A DNA stretch of 15,230 nucleotides from Gemmatimonadaceae bacterium (GTDB lineage Bacteria; Gemmatimonadota; Gemmatimonadetes; Gemmatimonadales; Gemmatimonadaceae): NCBI GenBank assembly GCA_025357975.1, contig JANYKY010000052.1:1-15230 (forward strand). The letters are read 5' to 3'. The stretch's first letter is position 1. The number at the start of each line of letters is the position of its first letter. Shown here piece after piece: positions 1 to 6,454 of the stretch. Both the position numbers and the translations under genes were made by a program. The notes under the pieces are model-generated. The model was given only the letters and a program-made list of their open reading frames with translations. It was not told the DNA's origin and did no database searches.

Positions 1-467
1 TAATACAAGTCGATGACGGATACTTCGACTTCCTCTTTCAGGATCGTGTCCGCCTGAATGCCGTGGATCATTTTCGACAACAAGTCGCGCATGATGGCTG
101 AAATGCGTGCCTGCGGAGGAATCAGTATCGCGTCCGCATCGACTTCATCCTTGAGTTGCGCAACAACTTCTGTCGGAGACATCGTGAGGTACTGTCTCAA
201 TGCCGGAGATTCTTTTCCAGTCAGCCCGTCGAGAAGTTTCTCGTCACGCTCTTCCTGAAAGCAGTACTCGAGAACGGGAACGTGAATGTGTCCATTGAGC
301 ACATCGTACTTTGTGTCGTGCACTGTTACTGACTTGACTTCCTTGCCGCTGCCCGGGATCTGGTAATTGGTATTTCGGGTGTACTCGTACGTCGCGGTGG
401 CAACAACATGCCAGAAGGGCTCGTAACGGTGCTCAGAATAGGTGAGGCCTCGATATTGGGTTTGCAA
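1..467 (-). CDS. Unrecognised protein, C-terminus beyond left edge
   Basis: A minus-strand reading frame stays open from 614 to the left edge. About 155 residues are visible from the first usable start, a TTG at 465-467; the next in-frame start (GTG, 321-323) would remove the first 48 residues. The visible protein is rich in aromatic and beta-prone segments (YEPFWHVVATATYEYTR near residues 18-34; VLEYCFQEERDEKLLDGLTG near 70-89). An acidic, helix-like stretch follows (SPTEVVAQLKDEVDADAI), then a regular alternating segment at the edge (TILKEEVEVSVIDLY). Codon use looks coding, with wobble G/C and no stops. There is no clear Shine-Dalgarno before the TTG, so the start is doubtful and the N-terminus may be lost or frameshifted. 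It follows terC after 52 bases on the same strand. I do not recognise the family and assign no function. Confidence 0.6.
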   Translation of the reverse strand, partial: MQTQYRGLTYSEHRYEPFWHVVATATYEYTRNTNYQIPGSGKEVKSVTVHDTKYDVLNGHIHVPVLEYCFQEERDEKLLDGLTGKESPALRQYLTMSPTEVVAQLKDEVDADAILIPPQARISAIMRDLLSKMIHGIQADTILKEEVEVSVIDLY

Positions 468-494
468 ACTTCGAAGAGGTGACCAAGTGTATGG

Positions 495-511
495 CCCCGT
501 GGAGAACGGGG
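495..511 (-). terminator. Short GC hairpin after terC, no U-tract
   Basis: CCCCGT (495-500) and ACGGGG (506-511) pair perfectly around a five-base loop, just past the terC stop. No T-run follows on the minus strand, so this is a weak terminator candidate. It could equally be an RNA-stability hairpin or chance. Confidence 0.3.
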
Positions 512-519
512 AAAGCTTT

Positions 520-1458
520 CTATCGCGCGCTTTGCTTCTCCGGATACAAGACCGAGGCGCATATCGACGCAGCCAATAGCGCGAGGATGGCCAGTAGTGA
601 AATGTGAATCGGAATTACGTACACACCGCCAAGCAGCATCTTCGCGCCAACAAACGTGAGAACGGCCGCTACGCCGAGCTTGAGGAAGCGGAAATTATGA
701 ATGACGCTCGCGAGAAGGAAATAAAGCGAGCGTAGGCCGAGGATCGCGCAGATGTTTGACGTGTAGACGAGAAATGGATCTCGAGTGACAGCGAAGATCG
801 CCGGGATCGAGTCCACGGCGAAGATCAAGTCGGTCGTCTCGACGAGCGCGAGAACCACGAACAGCGGAGTGGCCATCAAGGCGGTGGGCAGGCCCCGCTT
901 TGGCGCTTCCTTTACGAAGAACGCCTGACCTCGATAGTCATGCGTCACTGGCAAGAGTCGCCGGACAAGGCGGAGCACCGGGTTTGCCTCCGGTTCAATA
1001 TCAGCGTCGTCGTGCGTCGCCATCCTGATTCCCGTGAACACCAGGAATGCGCCAAAAACGTAGATAATCCACCCAAATCGCTGGATTAGCAGCGCGCCCG
1101 CACCGATCATAGACCCGCGCATGATGAGTGCGCCGATGATGCCCCAGAACAACACGCGATGCTGGTACTTATCAGGAATCCTGAAGTAGGAAAAAATCAG
1201 GATGATGACGAAGATGTTGTCGACGGAGAGCGAATACTCGATCAGGTATCCGGTGACGAACTCCAGTGCGGACTGCTGTCCATGCAGCCAGTAGATGACG
1301 CCGGCGAATCCCAGTGAAAGCGTGATCCAGACGGCACTCCAGATTGCCGCCTCTTTCACCGTCACGGTGTGAGCTTTCTTGTGAAAGATGCCCAGGTCAA
1401 CGGCGAGCACCGCGAGCACGCCGAGATTAAATGCTGAAAAGAGCGCAATCCGGCTCAC
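520..1458 (-). CDS. alx: TerC/Alx family integral membrane protein
   Basis: A 312-residue polytopic inner-membrane protein of the TerC/Alx family; characterised members take part in manganese export or tellurite resistance. Hydrophobic segments begin at about residues 3, 41, 82, 103, 127, 195, 232 and 260. The two hallmark acidic motifs are present: EYSLSVDNIFV at 74-84 and ETTDLIFAVDSIPAIFAV at 207-224. SNICAILGLRSLYFLL follows at 234-249. In this family the intramembrane Asp and Glu residues are thought to bind the metal. Length and motif spacing match E. coli Alx (about 320 residues) better than short plasmid TerC. The start is GTG at 1456-1458 with only weak purine enrichment upstream. 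The unknown 112-residue gene ends 49 bases upstream, so the two are probably co-transcribed. That gap is too short for the yybP-ykoY manganese riboswitch that precedes E. coli alx. Family call firm; substrate inferred. Confidence 0.93.
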   Translation of the reverse strand: MSRIALFSAFNLGVLAVLAVDLGIFHKKAHTVTVKEAAIWSAVWITLSLGFAGVIYWLHGQQSALEFVTGYLIEYSLSVDNIFVIILIFSYFRIPDKYQHRVLFWGIIGALIMRGSMIGAGALLIQRFGWIIYVFGAFLVFTGIRMATHDDADIEPEANPVLRLVRRLLPVTHDYRGQAFFVKEAPKRGLPTALMATPLFVVLALVETTDLIFAVDSIPAIFAVTRDPFLVYTSNICAILGLRSLYFLLASVIHNFRFLKLGVAAVLTFVGAKMLLGGVYVIPIHISLLAILALLAASICASVLYPEKQSAR

Positions 1459-1507
1459 GGGTGCGCTCTCAGTGTTCGACCGGTATCAGCGATTTTGAAA
1501 CGCTGGG

Positions 1508-1846
1508 TCAGCGCCGCTCCATCGCATCGCGAACGTCTAGGAGAATTTCGAAGTACAACTGTTCTCTCCGGTACGCGAAGTCGAGCGTGGTCATCTGCGA
1601 GCTGTCGCCTGACTCCTTGGCGCGGCTGAAAGCCTCGGAGTACATCTCGTCGAGGTTTTCAAGAATGCGTTCACGTGGGCGGGACATCGGGTCCTCTGGT
1701 GTGGGTGAAGAAACTTGGGGAAGAATATTGCCATGCCTGTCGATGCCTGAGATCCGCTCGAGCAGCTTCTCGGGATCCTGCCCCTCGAATATGAACTTCC
1801 TGGCCGCGCCAAGCGCGAGCCTTCTCGGATTGAACGGGCCTGTCAT
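1508..1846 (-). CDS. Hypothetical protein, 112 residues
   Basis: Not recognised. The predicted 112-residue soluble protein is strongly charged. The N-terminal half (to about residue 53) is basic and loop-rich. From Met54 it turns into an amphipathic helical region ending YRREQLYFEILLDVRDAMERR, which looks like a conserved helical domain. No cysteine pairs, signal peptide or membrane segment. ATG at 1844-1846 is the first start; Met54 is an alternative. There is no Shine-Dalgarno before the ATG, but a -10-like TAAATT lies 7 bases upstream, suggesting a leaderless transcript. It is preceded by a terminator that closes the upstream unit and followed after 49 bases by terC, so it is probably the first gene of a two-gene unit. 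Confidence 0.7.
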   Translation of the reverse strand: MTGPFNPRRLALGAARKFIFEGQDPEKLLERISGIDRHGNILPQVSSPTPEDPMSRPRERILENLDEMYSEAFSRAKESGDSSQMTTLDFAYRREQLYFEILLDVRDAMERR

Positions 1847-1853
1847 CGTGTTG

Positions 1854-1859
1854 AATTTA
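1854..1859 (-). promoter_or_regulatory. Candidate -10 element for the 112-residue gene
   Basis: Read on the minus strand this is TAAATT, 7 bases before the ATG at 1846, where no ribosome binding site is seen. The spacing would place transcription start at or next to the start codon. I see no convincing -35 partner; the expected position falls in the terminator stem at 1877-1890. Weak evidence alone. Confidence 0.3.
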
Positions 1860-1876
1860 ACCCGCGCTCACGCAAA

Positions 1877-1911
1877 GAAGCGGGTGGCAGATTTGCTCTG
1901 CCACCCGCTTC
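1877..1911 (-). terminator. Strong hairpin terminator after the 61-residue gene
   Basis: A perfect 14-base-pair stem (GAAGCGGGTGGCAG at 1877-1890 with its complement at 1898-1911) encloses a 7-base loop. On the minus strand the stem ends in CTTC followed by TTTGCG, a short U-rich tail. It lies 16 bases past the stop of the 61-residue gene and separates it from the 112-residue gene. The short U-tract suggests good but perhaps incomplete termination. Confidence 0.75.
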
Positions 1912-1927
1912 AAACGTTCCGTGCGTC

Positions 1928-2113
1928 CTACTTTTTCTTCCCGTCCCCCTTATCGCCCTGCCCTTTTTCCGCCGTCGATTTCGCCTTCCGTTTGTCGTCC
2001 TCAGATAGTGACCTGCTCACGTCGTCGCTTTCGGAAAACTTTCCTTCTGCATCACGTCGAACAAAACGTTTGTCGCCTTCATGCGGCTCGATCAGCTCTC
2101 TTTTCCCCGCCAT
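1928..2113 (-). CDS. Small charged conserved protein, 61 residues
   Basis: Sixty-one residues, begins MAGKRELIEPHEGDKRFVRR and ends in a Lys/Gly/Asp-rich tail (KGQGDKGDGKKK). It is extremely hydrophilic, with no membrane segment and no cysteine, and is probably disordered or nucleic-acid or ribosome associated. From memory, uncharacterised small proteins with a very similar opening (ELIEPHKGDKR-VRRD, then ES-DVGRSL) occur in many bacteria, but I know no established function. The start is fixed by a textbook GGAGGT 7 bases before the ATG at 2111-2113. The frame is open further upstream to 2344, but that part reads as Arg-rich shadow over the ferredoxin gene. It lies 71 bases after the ferredoxin gene and ends at a strong hairpin, so it closes that short unit. 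Confidence 0.85.
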   Translation of the reverse strand: MAGKRELIEPHEGDKRFVRRDAEGKFSESDDVSRSLSEDDKRKAKSTAEKGQGDKGDGKKK

Positions 2114-2184
2114 ATTCTGACCTCCAAAGGAAGAAACACCTGGCGGGCAAAAAGCACGAGGCATGCCAGACGATATCTCCGTCC

Positions 2185-2511
2185 TTATGGCCCGATGCGG
2201 TGAAAAACCGCGTTGTCGACGATTTTTCCTTCTTTGAGGTGTTCGACCACTATGCGCTCGAGAAGGGCTGGTGTGACGTGTGAGTACCAGACTCCCTCGG
2301 GATACACAACCATGATCGGCCCGCCGCCGCAGACGCCGAGACAAGGGGTTTCGCCGCGCTTGACTCGGTCAGGACCGAAGAGCAGCCCCTCGCGCTGCAG
2401 CAACGAAGCGAGCAGCGAATAAAGCTCCCTGCCACGCCGGTCCGGCGAGCAAAATCCTCCGGTGCAGACGATGACGTGTCGCGAGTACGGCTCCATGACC
2501 GGGTCACCCAT
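2185..2511 (-). CDS. Thioredoxin-like [2Fe-2S] ferredoxin
   Basis: A 108-residue cytoplasmic protein of the thioredoxin-fold [2Fe-2S] ferredoxin family, related to the NuoE cluster domain. The four expected cluster ligands are Cys16 and Cys21 (CTGGFC) and Cys57 and Cys61 (CLGVCGGGP). Between them are the helix and strand of the fold ([13 protein letters not shown]) and after them the [10 protein letters not shown] strand. These proteins carry single electrons, often beside CobW-type or sulfur-metabolism genes; the partner is not evident here. GGGGAGGT lies 11 bases before ATG 2509-2511, a long spacing. TAATCT lies exactly 6 bases before the same ATG, so leaderless initiation is possible. It diverges from the rhodanese operon over 84 bases and is followed by the 61-residue gene. 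Family call strong; physiological role inferred. Confidence 0.9.
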   Translation of the reverse strand: MGDPVMEPYSRHVIVCTGGFCSPDRRGRELYSLLASLLQREGLLFGPDRVKRGETPCLGVCGGGPIMVVYPEGVWYSHVTPALLERIVVEHLKEGKIVDNAVFHRIGP

Positions 2512-2517
2512 GCCGAA

Positions 2518-2546
2518 AGATTACCTCCCCGAGATACTGTTGACAG
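2518..2546 (-). promoter_or_regulatory. Promoter candidate for the ferredoxin gene
   Basis: On the minus strand CTGTCA (2541-2546) and TAATCT (2518-2523) are separated by 17 bases. The -35 box matches 4 of 6 consensus positions. Transcription would begin about 6 bases later, at the start codon. The -35 lies in a small palindrome, CTGTTGACAG (2537-2546), which also contains a perfect plus-strand TTGACA (2540-2545) facing the rhodanese gene. The plus-strand -10 partner is poor: TTGTTT at 17-base spacing or GATTGT at 15. Confidence 0.45.
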
Positions 2547-2595
2547 TCGCGCACGGTGGGGATTGTTTCCGATACACGCGCATCCGGGAGACATG

Positions 2596-3498
2596 ATGGC
2601 GGCCTCGACAATTACTGAACTTGCCGACAAGGCAATCGCAGACAAGGGATACACTCACGCTGATACGCTGGTCAGCACCGAGTGGCTCGCTGAGCACATA
2701 GGCGACCCGGACATCCGGCTGATCGAGAGCGACGAAGATGTTCTTCTTTATGACACAGGTCATATTCCTGGCGCACAAAAGGTCGACTGGCATGAAGACC
2801 TGAACGATACCGTGATGCGCGACTACATCTCGCAGGAACAATTCGAGAAACTGCTCCGCTCGAAAGGAATCGACGAAACAACCACGGTGATTTTCTACGG
2901 CGACAAGAATAACTGGTGGGCGACGTACGCATACTGGGTCTTCAAGCTGTTTGGGTTCAACAATGCGAAGATTCTCGATGGCGGACGTATCAAGTGGGAC
3001 CTTGAAGGCCGCGAGATGACCACGGATGTCCCGAAATTTCCCGCGACCTCGTTCAAGGCGCAGCCGCGCAACGATGAGCGCATTCGCGCATTCTTCAATC
3101 AGGTCCGAGAACATGCTGCTGCGGGAAAGAGGCTTGTGGATGTGCGATCGCCTGACGAATTCAGCGGAGTCAAGACCCACATGGCTGACTATCCTCAGGA
3201 AGGCACGCTGCGTGGCGGCCACATCAAGGGAGCACGCAGTGTTCCCTGGGCTCGCGCGGCCAACGCCGATGGCACGTTCAAAACCGCGGACGAGCTTCGC
3301 GCGATTTACGAAACCGAACAGGGCCTCAAGAAGGACGATGACGTCGTTGCGTATTGTCGTATTGGCGAGCGGTCCTCCCATACCTGGTTTGTGCTCACCG
3401 AACTACTCGGCTACGAAAAAGTTCGGAACTATGACGGCAGCTGGACCGAATGGGGGAACGCGGTAAGAGCGCCGATCGAGAAAGGTGGCCCGACTTGA
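2596..3498 (+). CDS. Two-domain thiosulfate/3-mercaptopyruvate sulfurtransferase (rhodanese)
   Basis: A 300-residue tandem rhodanese that moves sulfane sulfur from thiosulfate or 3-mercaptopyruvate to a thiol acceptor through a cysteine persulfide. The N-terminal rhodanese domain (about 24-140) is structural: YGDKNN at 101-106 has no cysteine at the active-loop position. The C-terminal domain (about 165-295) carries the active loop CRIGERSS with Cys254. The loop resembles thiosulfate-type CRxGERS loops rather than CGSGVTA of mercaptopyruvate enzymes, so thiosulfate is the more likely donor. [10 protein letters not shown] (182-191) and [11 protein letters not shown] (208-218) are typical rhodanese motifs. 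No signal peptide. GGGAG at 2586-2590 favours ATG 2596 over the adjacent ATG 2593; the frame is open back to 2476 but that overlaps the ferredoxin start region. First gene of a three-gene unit; its stop overlaps the TTG of the next gene. Confidence 0.93.
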   Translation: MAASTITELADKAIADKGYTHADTLVSTEWLAEHIGDPDIRLIESDEDVLLYDTGHIPGAQKVDWHEDLNDTVMRDYISQEQFEKLLRSKGIDETTTVIFYGDKNNWWATYAYWVFKLFGFNNAKILDGGRIKWDLEGREMTTDVPKFPATSFKAQPRNDERIRAFFNQVREHAAAGKRLVDVRSPDEFSGVKTHMADYPQEGTLRGGHIKGARSVPWARAANADGTFKTADELRAIYETEQGLKKDDDVVAYCRIGERSSHTWFVLTELLGYEKVRNYDGSWTEWGNAVRAPIEKGGPT

Positions 3499-3917
3499 CA
3501 ACGACGTCGCGCGTGGAGGTGAACTGGAAAAACGAGAGAGTATTCGAGGCCGGGCGAGCAGGAAGGCCGCCGGTTCTCATCGATGGTGACGGGCAGGCAA
3601 GCCTGACTCCTCCAGACGCACTGCTCGCCGCGCTCGGATCGTGTGTATCTGTTGACGTCGTGGACATTCTTGCCAAGCGTCGCACACCGGTGGAAAAATA
3701 TTCTGTTGAAGTTGTGGGAGAGCGCGTCGACACCACTCCGCGCCGCTTCAGGCACATCACATTGAACATTTCGATCACAGGCACAGGAATCGAGCGAGTG
3801 CACGCCGACCGCGCGATCGATCTGGCGGTGAACAAGTATTGCTCGGTTCGTGATACCCTCGATCCAAACATGCCGGTGGTCTGGAAACTGGAGCTGAACG
3901 GGTCGGCCGGAGAATAG
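3495..3917 (+). CDS. OsmC-like thiol peroxidase family protein
   Basis: A 140-residue OsmC/YhfA-family protein. Characterised relatives reduce organic hydroperoxides using a cysteine pair. Both cysteines are present: Cys50 in [15 protein letters not shown] and Cys116 in NKYCSV. The N-terminal strand pair ([14 protein letters not shown]) and the [14 protein letters not shown] helix entry are typical; length is normal. The start is taken as TTG 3495-3497, because AAGGTGG ends 6 bases before it and it overlaps the rhodanese TGA stop (3496-3498) in TTGA, indicating translational coupling. An in-frame ATG at 3450 would lie inside the rhodanese gene and adds 15 non-conserved residues. Coupling to a rhodanese suggests a persulfide or sulfur-transfer-linked substrate, which is inference. 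Could be general hydroperoxide defence instead. Confidence 0.9.
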   Translation: MTTTSRVEVNWKNERVFEAGRAGRPPVLIDGDGQASLTPPDALLAALGSCVSVDVVDILAKRRTPVEKYSVEVVGERVDTTPRRFRHITLNISITGTGIERVHADRAIDLAVNKYCSVRDTLDPNMPVVWKLELNGSAGE

Positions 3918-3918
3918 A

Positions 3919-5076
3919 GTGCTAGCCATAGCCCGGCTGATAGTCGTCATAATCCTATTCCTCGCATCGTTGCTCACCGTAGTTCCTGCCCCGTCCTATT
4001 CAGGTTGGGAAGCATCGATCGCGGTCAATGAGTGGGGCCATTATCTCGCCATCATCGGCCTGTTGCTGATTATTCCGGGTTGGCGAAATCCGATCGGCAA
4101 AGTCGCGACAGTCTTCGGGGTTGCAGCCGTTTTACTGCTGTTGTCACCGCTGGCCCGCGCATCGACCGTCGCGAGGGCACTTCCCTCACGGTTGTCATCG
4201 GCGTTTGGCGAAACTCAACCGAGGTCGCTTCCGGGGGCGGCGCCGTTGGGAACACCGCTTTCGTTCGGCAGGTTGTTTACGAAACCGGCGTCGCCGGAAG
4301 TGCGCAAGACGATGGTCCCTTACGCTGTGCGCGACGGAGTTTCGCTCGAGCTGGACATTTATCGCCGTGATCGTGCGCTTCCGAGTGCGCCGCTTGTAAT
4401 CGCAATCCATGGTGGGTCGTGGCGCAGTGGAGGTCGGGCAGATCTTCCGGACCTCAACAGTTACCTCGCTGCGAGAGGTTATGTAGTTGCTTCGCCGGAG
4501 TATCGTTTCGCGCCGCAGTTTCCGCATCCTGCAGCGAGTGAGGATATCAGCACGCTTGTCTCGTTTCTGAAAGCCAATGCGGGGCAACTCGGGATCGACT
4601 CAACGCGGATAGTACTTGTCGGCCGGTCCGCTGGGGCGCAGCTCGCGCTGCTATATGCGTACACGGCGAAAGATCCTGCCGTGAAGGGAGTCGTGTCGCT
4701 GTATGGACCGACTGACCAAAAATGGGGATGGGATAATCCGTCAAACCCGCGTGTGTATGACAGTGCGGAAACTCTTCGCGCTTTTCTTGGCGGCGATCCC
4801 GTGTCTGAGCCCGATGCGTACCGGACTTCGTCGCCTCTCAATTTCGTCGACGCCAGCGCCCCTCCGACGCTGATGATTCATGGCACAACGGATCCGCTTG
4901 TCTCGGTCAAGCAAAGCGCGCGACTCGATTCTGCGTTGCAGGCTGCGCATCGTCCGCACCTCTTCATTGAATTGCCGTGGGGAACGCACGGCTGCGATTA
5001 CGTCTTCAACGGTCCCTGTGGGCAGATCAGTACTTATGCGATCGAGAGATTCGTGGCCGCGGTGACTTCCCGATGA
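3919..5076 (+). CDS. Membrane-anchored alpha/beta hydrolase (esterase/lipase-like)
   Basis: 385 residues. The N-terminus has three hydrophobic segments (about 3-23, 40-54, 62-79), then a Pro/Ser linker to about 130, then an alpha/beta-hydrolase domain. The HSL/BD-FAE-type oxyanion motif HGGSW is at 164-168 and the nucleophile elbow GRSAG at 235-239, with Ser237. Asp325 (HGTTDPLV) and His357 (WGTHGCDYVF) complete the triad. The enzyme probably hydrolyses carboxyl esters, with the catalytic domain tethered to the cytoplasmic membrane; an odd number of segments would place it outside, which needs checking. Start is GTG 3919-3921, one base after the OsmC stop, with GGAGA 6 bases upstream. Third gene of the rhodanese unit. 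It converges on rsgA with only three bases between stops and no room for a dedicated terminator. Substrate unknown. Confidence 0.88.
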   Translation: MLAIARLIVVIILFLASLLTVVPAPSYSGWEASIAVNEWGHYLAIIGLLLIIPGWRNPIGKVATVFGVAAVLLLLSPLARASTVARALPSRLSSAFGETQPRSLPGAAPLGTPLSFGRLFTKPASPEVRKTMVPYAVRDGVSLELDIYRRDRALPSAPLVIAIHGGSWRSGGRADLPDLNSYLAARGYVVASPEYRFAPQFPHPAASEDISTLVSFLKANAGQLGIDSTRIVLVGRSAGAQLALLYAYTAKDPAVKGVVSLYGPTDQKWGWDNPSNPRVYDSAETLRAFLGGDPVSEPDAYRTSSPLNFVDASAPPTLMIHGTTDPLVSVKQSARLDSALQAAHRPHLFIELPWGTHGCDYVFNGPCGQISTYAIERFVAAVTSR

Positions 5077-5079
5077 AGC

Positions 5080-6069
5080 TCACCGCCCTCGCTTCTTCGC
5101 ATCGTACGAGCCCGTCTTCATCGTCGCCCACTTTTTCTCCGTCTCCGCGAGCTCGCCTCTGAGCTTTGCATAGCTCTCGTACCGCTCGGATGATATCTGG
5201 CTTGCAGCAACTGCTTCGCGTACGGCGCAGTCCGGCTCTATCAAGTGGGTGCAGTCGGCAAACCGACACTGATCGATGAGATCGCGGAATTCCGGAAAGC
5301 ACGCATCGAGATGCTCGGATGGCATTCCCCACATTCCGACTTCACGAAGGCCAGGCGTATCCACCACGAATCCATCGTCTGGAAGCGGATGCATGACGGC
5401 GCCCACGGTTGTATGACGGCCCTTGTTTACAGACTCGCTTATCTCGCCGACACGAAGATTGAGTCCGGGATACATGCCGTTGAGCAGTGACGATTTTCCA
5501 ACGCCCGACGGTCCGCTCAGCACTGATGTGCGCCCCGCTAGCACAGCGTGCAGCTCGGTCAGGCCGATCTGTTTCTTCACGCTCGTGAAATTCAGCGAGT
5601 ACCCGGCGGCAGTATAGTCCTTGAAGCGTTCCCGCGCCGCATCTTCATCCACGAGGTCGATCTTGTTGATGACAATTCTTGGCTCGAGTGCGTTTCCTTC
5701 CGCGATGACGAGAAACCTGTCCAGCATTCGGACATGCGGCTCGGGCTTCGCGGCTGCGAACACGATCATGACCTGATCGACATTTGCCGCAACGATGCGC
5801 TCGCCATGACCGCCACCGGGCATGCGTCGGGCAAGCTGCGACTTGCGTGGAACGATCTCCGCGATCGCCCAGCTTCCGCCTGGTGCTTCCTGATCGAGCA
5901 TGACCGAATCACCGACTGTCAGCTTGAGACCGTCTTCACCTTTCTTGAGCCGCCCGCGCATCGAGATGTCGAGCGTATCGCCATCGCTTGCCCGAACCTG
6001 CCAGATGCCACCAGTGCCGCTCATCACGATTGCTTTGCGACGGACGTCGTCTACCGGGGTCTCCGTCAC
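5080..6069 (-). CDS. rsgA: Ribosome small-subunit GTPase RsgA
   Basis: A circularly permuted GTPase that checks late 30S ribosome assembly. Numbered from the GTG at 6069 (329 residues): an OB-fold domain (about 13-80), then G4 NKID at 135-138, G1 GPSGVGKSS at 186-194, G2 RHTT at 218-221 and G3 DTPG at 237-240. This G4-G1-G2-G3 order is the family signature. The C-terminal zinc motif has Cys268, Cys273, His275 and Cys281. Start choice: GTG 6067-6069 overlaps the upstream TGA (GTGA), the same junction type as at 9103-9106. An upstream in-frame GTG at 6099 adds ten residues and cannot be excluded; neither has a strong ribosome binding site. Last gene of the six-gene operon, an unusual setting for an assembly factor. 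It may also have its own promoter inside the upstream gene, but none is evident. Confidence 0.96.
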   Translation of the reverse strand: MTETPVDDVRRKAIVMSGTGGIWQVRASDGDTLDISMRGRLKKGEDGLKLTVGDSVMLDQEAPGGSWAIAEIVPRKSQLARRMPGGGHGERIVAANVDQVMIVFAAAKPEPHVRMLDRFLVIAEGNALEPRIVINKIDLVDEDAARERFKDYTAAGYSLNFTSVKKQIGLTELHAVLAGRTSVLSGPSGVGKSSLLNGMYPGLNLRVGEISESVNKGRHTTVGAVMHPLPDDGFVVDTPGLREVGMWGMPSEHLDACFPEFRDLIDQCRFADCTHLIEPDCAVREAVAASQISSERYESYAKLRGELAETEKKWATMKTGSYDAKKRGR

Positions 6070-6452
6070 TGAAGCGAGTCGTCCTGCATCACTTCCCACC
6101 AGGGCCGGCCGGACGCGTCGCGCTTCTCTATTCCCGAGTTGAGCTCAGCGACGGCATCGCTGAGACGCATCGCGCCCATCTTGCTCCTGGCCTCCTCATC
6201 ACTCGAGCCATACACGAGAAAATCTGTTTCGATGTGACCTGTTGCAACGGGGTCGCCGATGCCCCACCGAACGAACAGGAGATATCCCGCGAAAGGCTTT
6301 ACGCTGTCGCCGGTGGCGTCGGTCATGATCTCAACGCTGTAGGAGGTTCCATCTTTTCCTTCAAACGCCGGAGGTCGCGCGTGAGCCGCGGTGTAGCCAC
6401 CCACAGTATTTGCATCGCCCCTGGAATGATCCGCGGGGAGAAACTGACTCAT
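6066..6452 (-). CDS. Hypothetical protein, 128 residues
   Basis: Not recognised. 128 residues starting MSQFLPADHSRGDAN. The first 35 residues are polar and loop-like. The middle is beta-rich (TSYSVEIMTDATG; FAGYLLFVRWGIGDPVATGHIETDFLVYG). A helical segment follows (SSDEEARSKMGAMRLSDAVAEL), then an acidic aromatic tail (RPWWEVMQDD). No cysteine, signal peptide or membrane segment; it looks like a small cytoplasmic alpha/beta domain. The ATG at 6450-6452 is two bases past the proline dehydrogenase stop, with GGAG 12 bases upstream. Its stop overlaps the rsgA GTG. Tight coupling both sides says it is translated, but the neighbours do not reveal the job. The frame runs upstream to 6557 inside the dehydrogenase gene; that part is shadow. 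Confidence 0.8.
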   Translation of the reverse strand: MSQFLPADHSRGDANTVGGYTAAHARPPAFEGKDGTSYSVEIMTDATGDSVKPFAGYLLFVRWGIGDPVATGHIETDFLVYGSSDEEARSKMGAMRLSDAVAELNSGIEKRDASGRPWWEVMQDDSLQ

Positions 6453-6454
6453 CG

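Noticed and set aside
1431..2120. Plus-strand frame of 229 codons across the 112- and 61-residue genes
   Set aside because: It reads through the terminator hairpin and is Ser/Arg-rich; the minus-strand genes have better starts and composition.
2114..2344. N-terminal extension of the 61-residue protein
   Set aside because: Arg-rich translation overlapping the ferredoxin gene; the GGAGGT site places the start at 2113.
2476..2595. N-terminal extension of the rhodanese
   Set aside because: It overlaps the divergent ferredoxin start and promoter; GGGAG before ATG 2596 fits better.
2521..3381. Long minus-strand frame (286 codons) opposite the rhodanese gene
   Set aside because: It mirrors a certain gene, has no recognisable motif, and is a codon-bias shadow of the plus-strand frame.
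3429..3977. Minus-strand frames opposite osmC (158 and 182 codons)
   Set aside because: They overlap a certain OsmC gene and lack motifs or a ribosome binding site.
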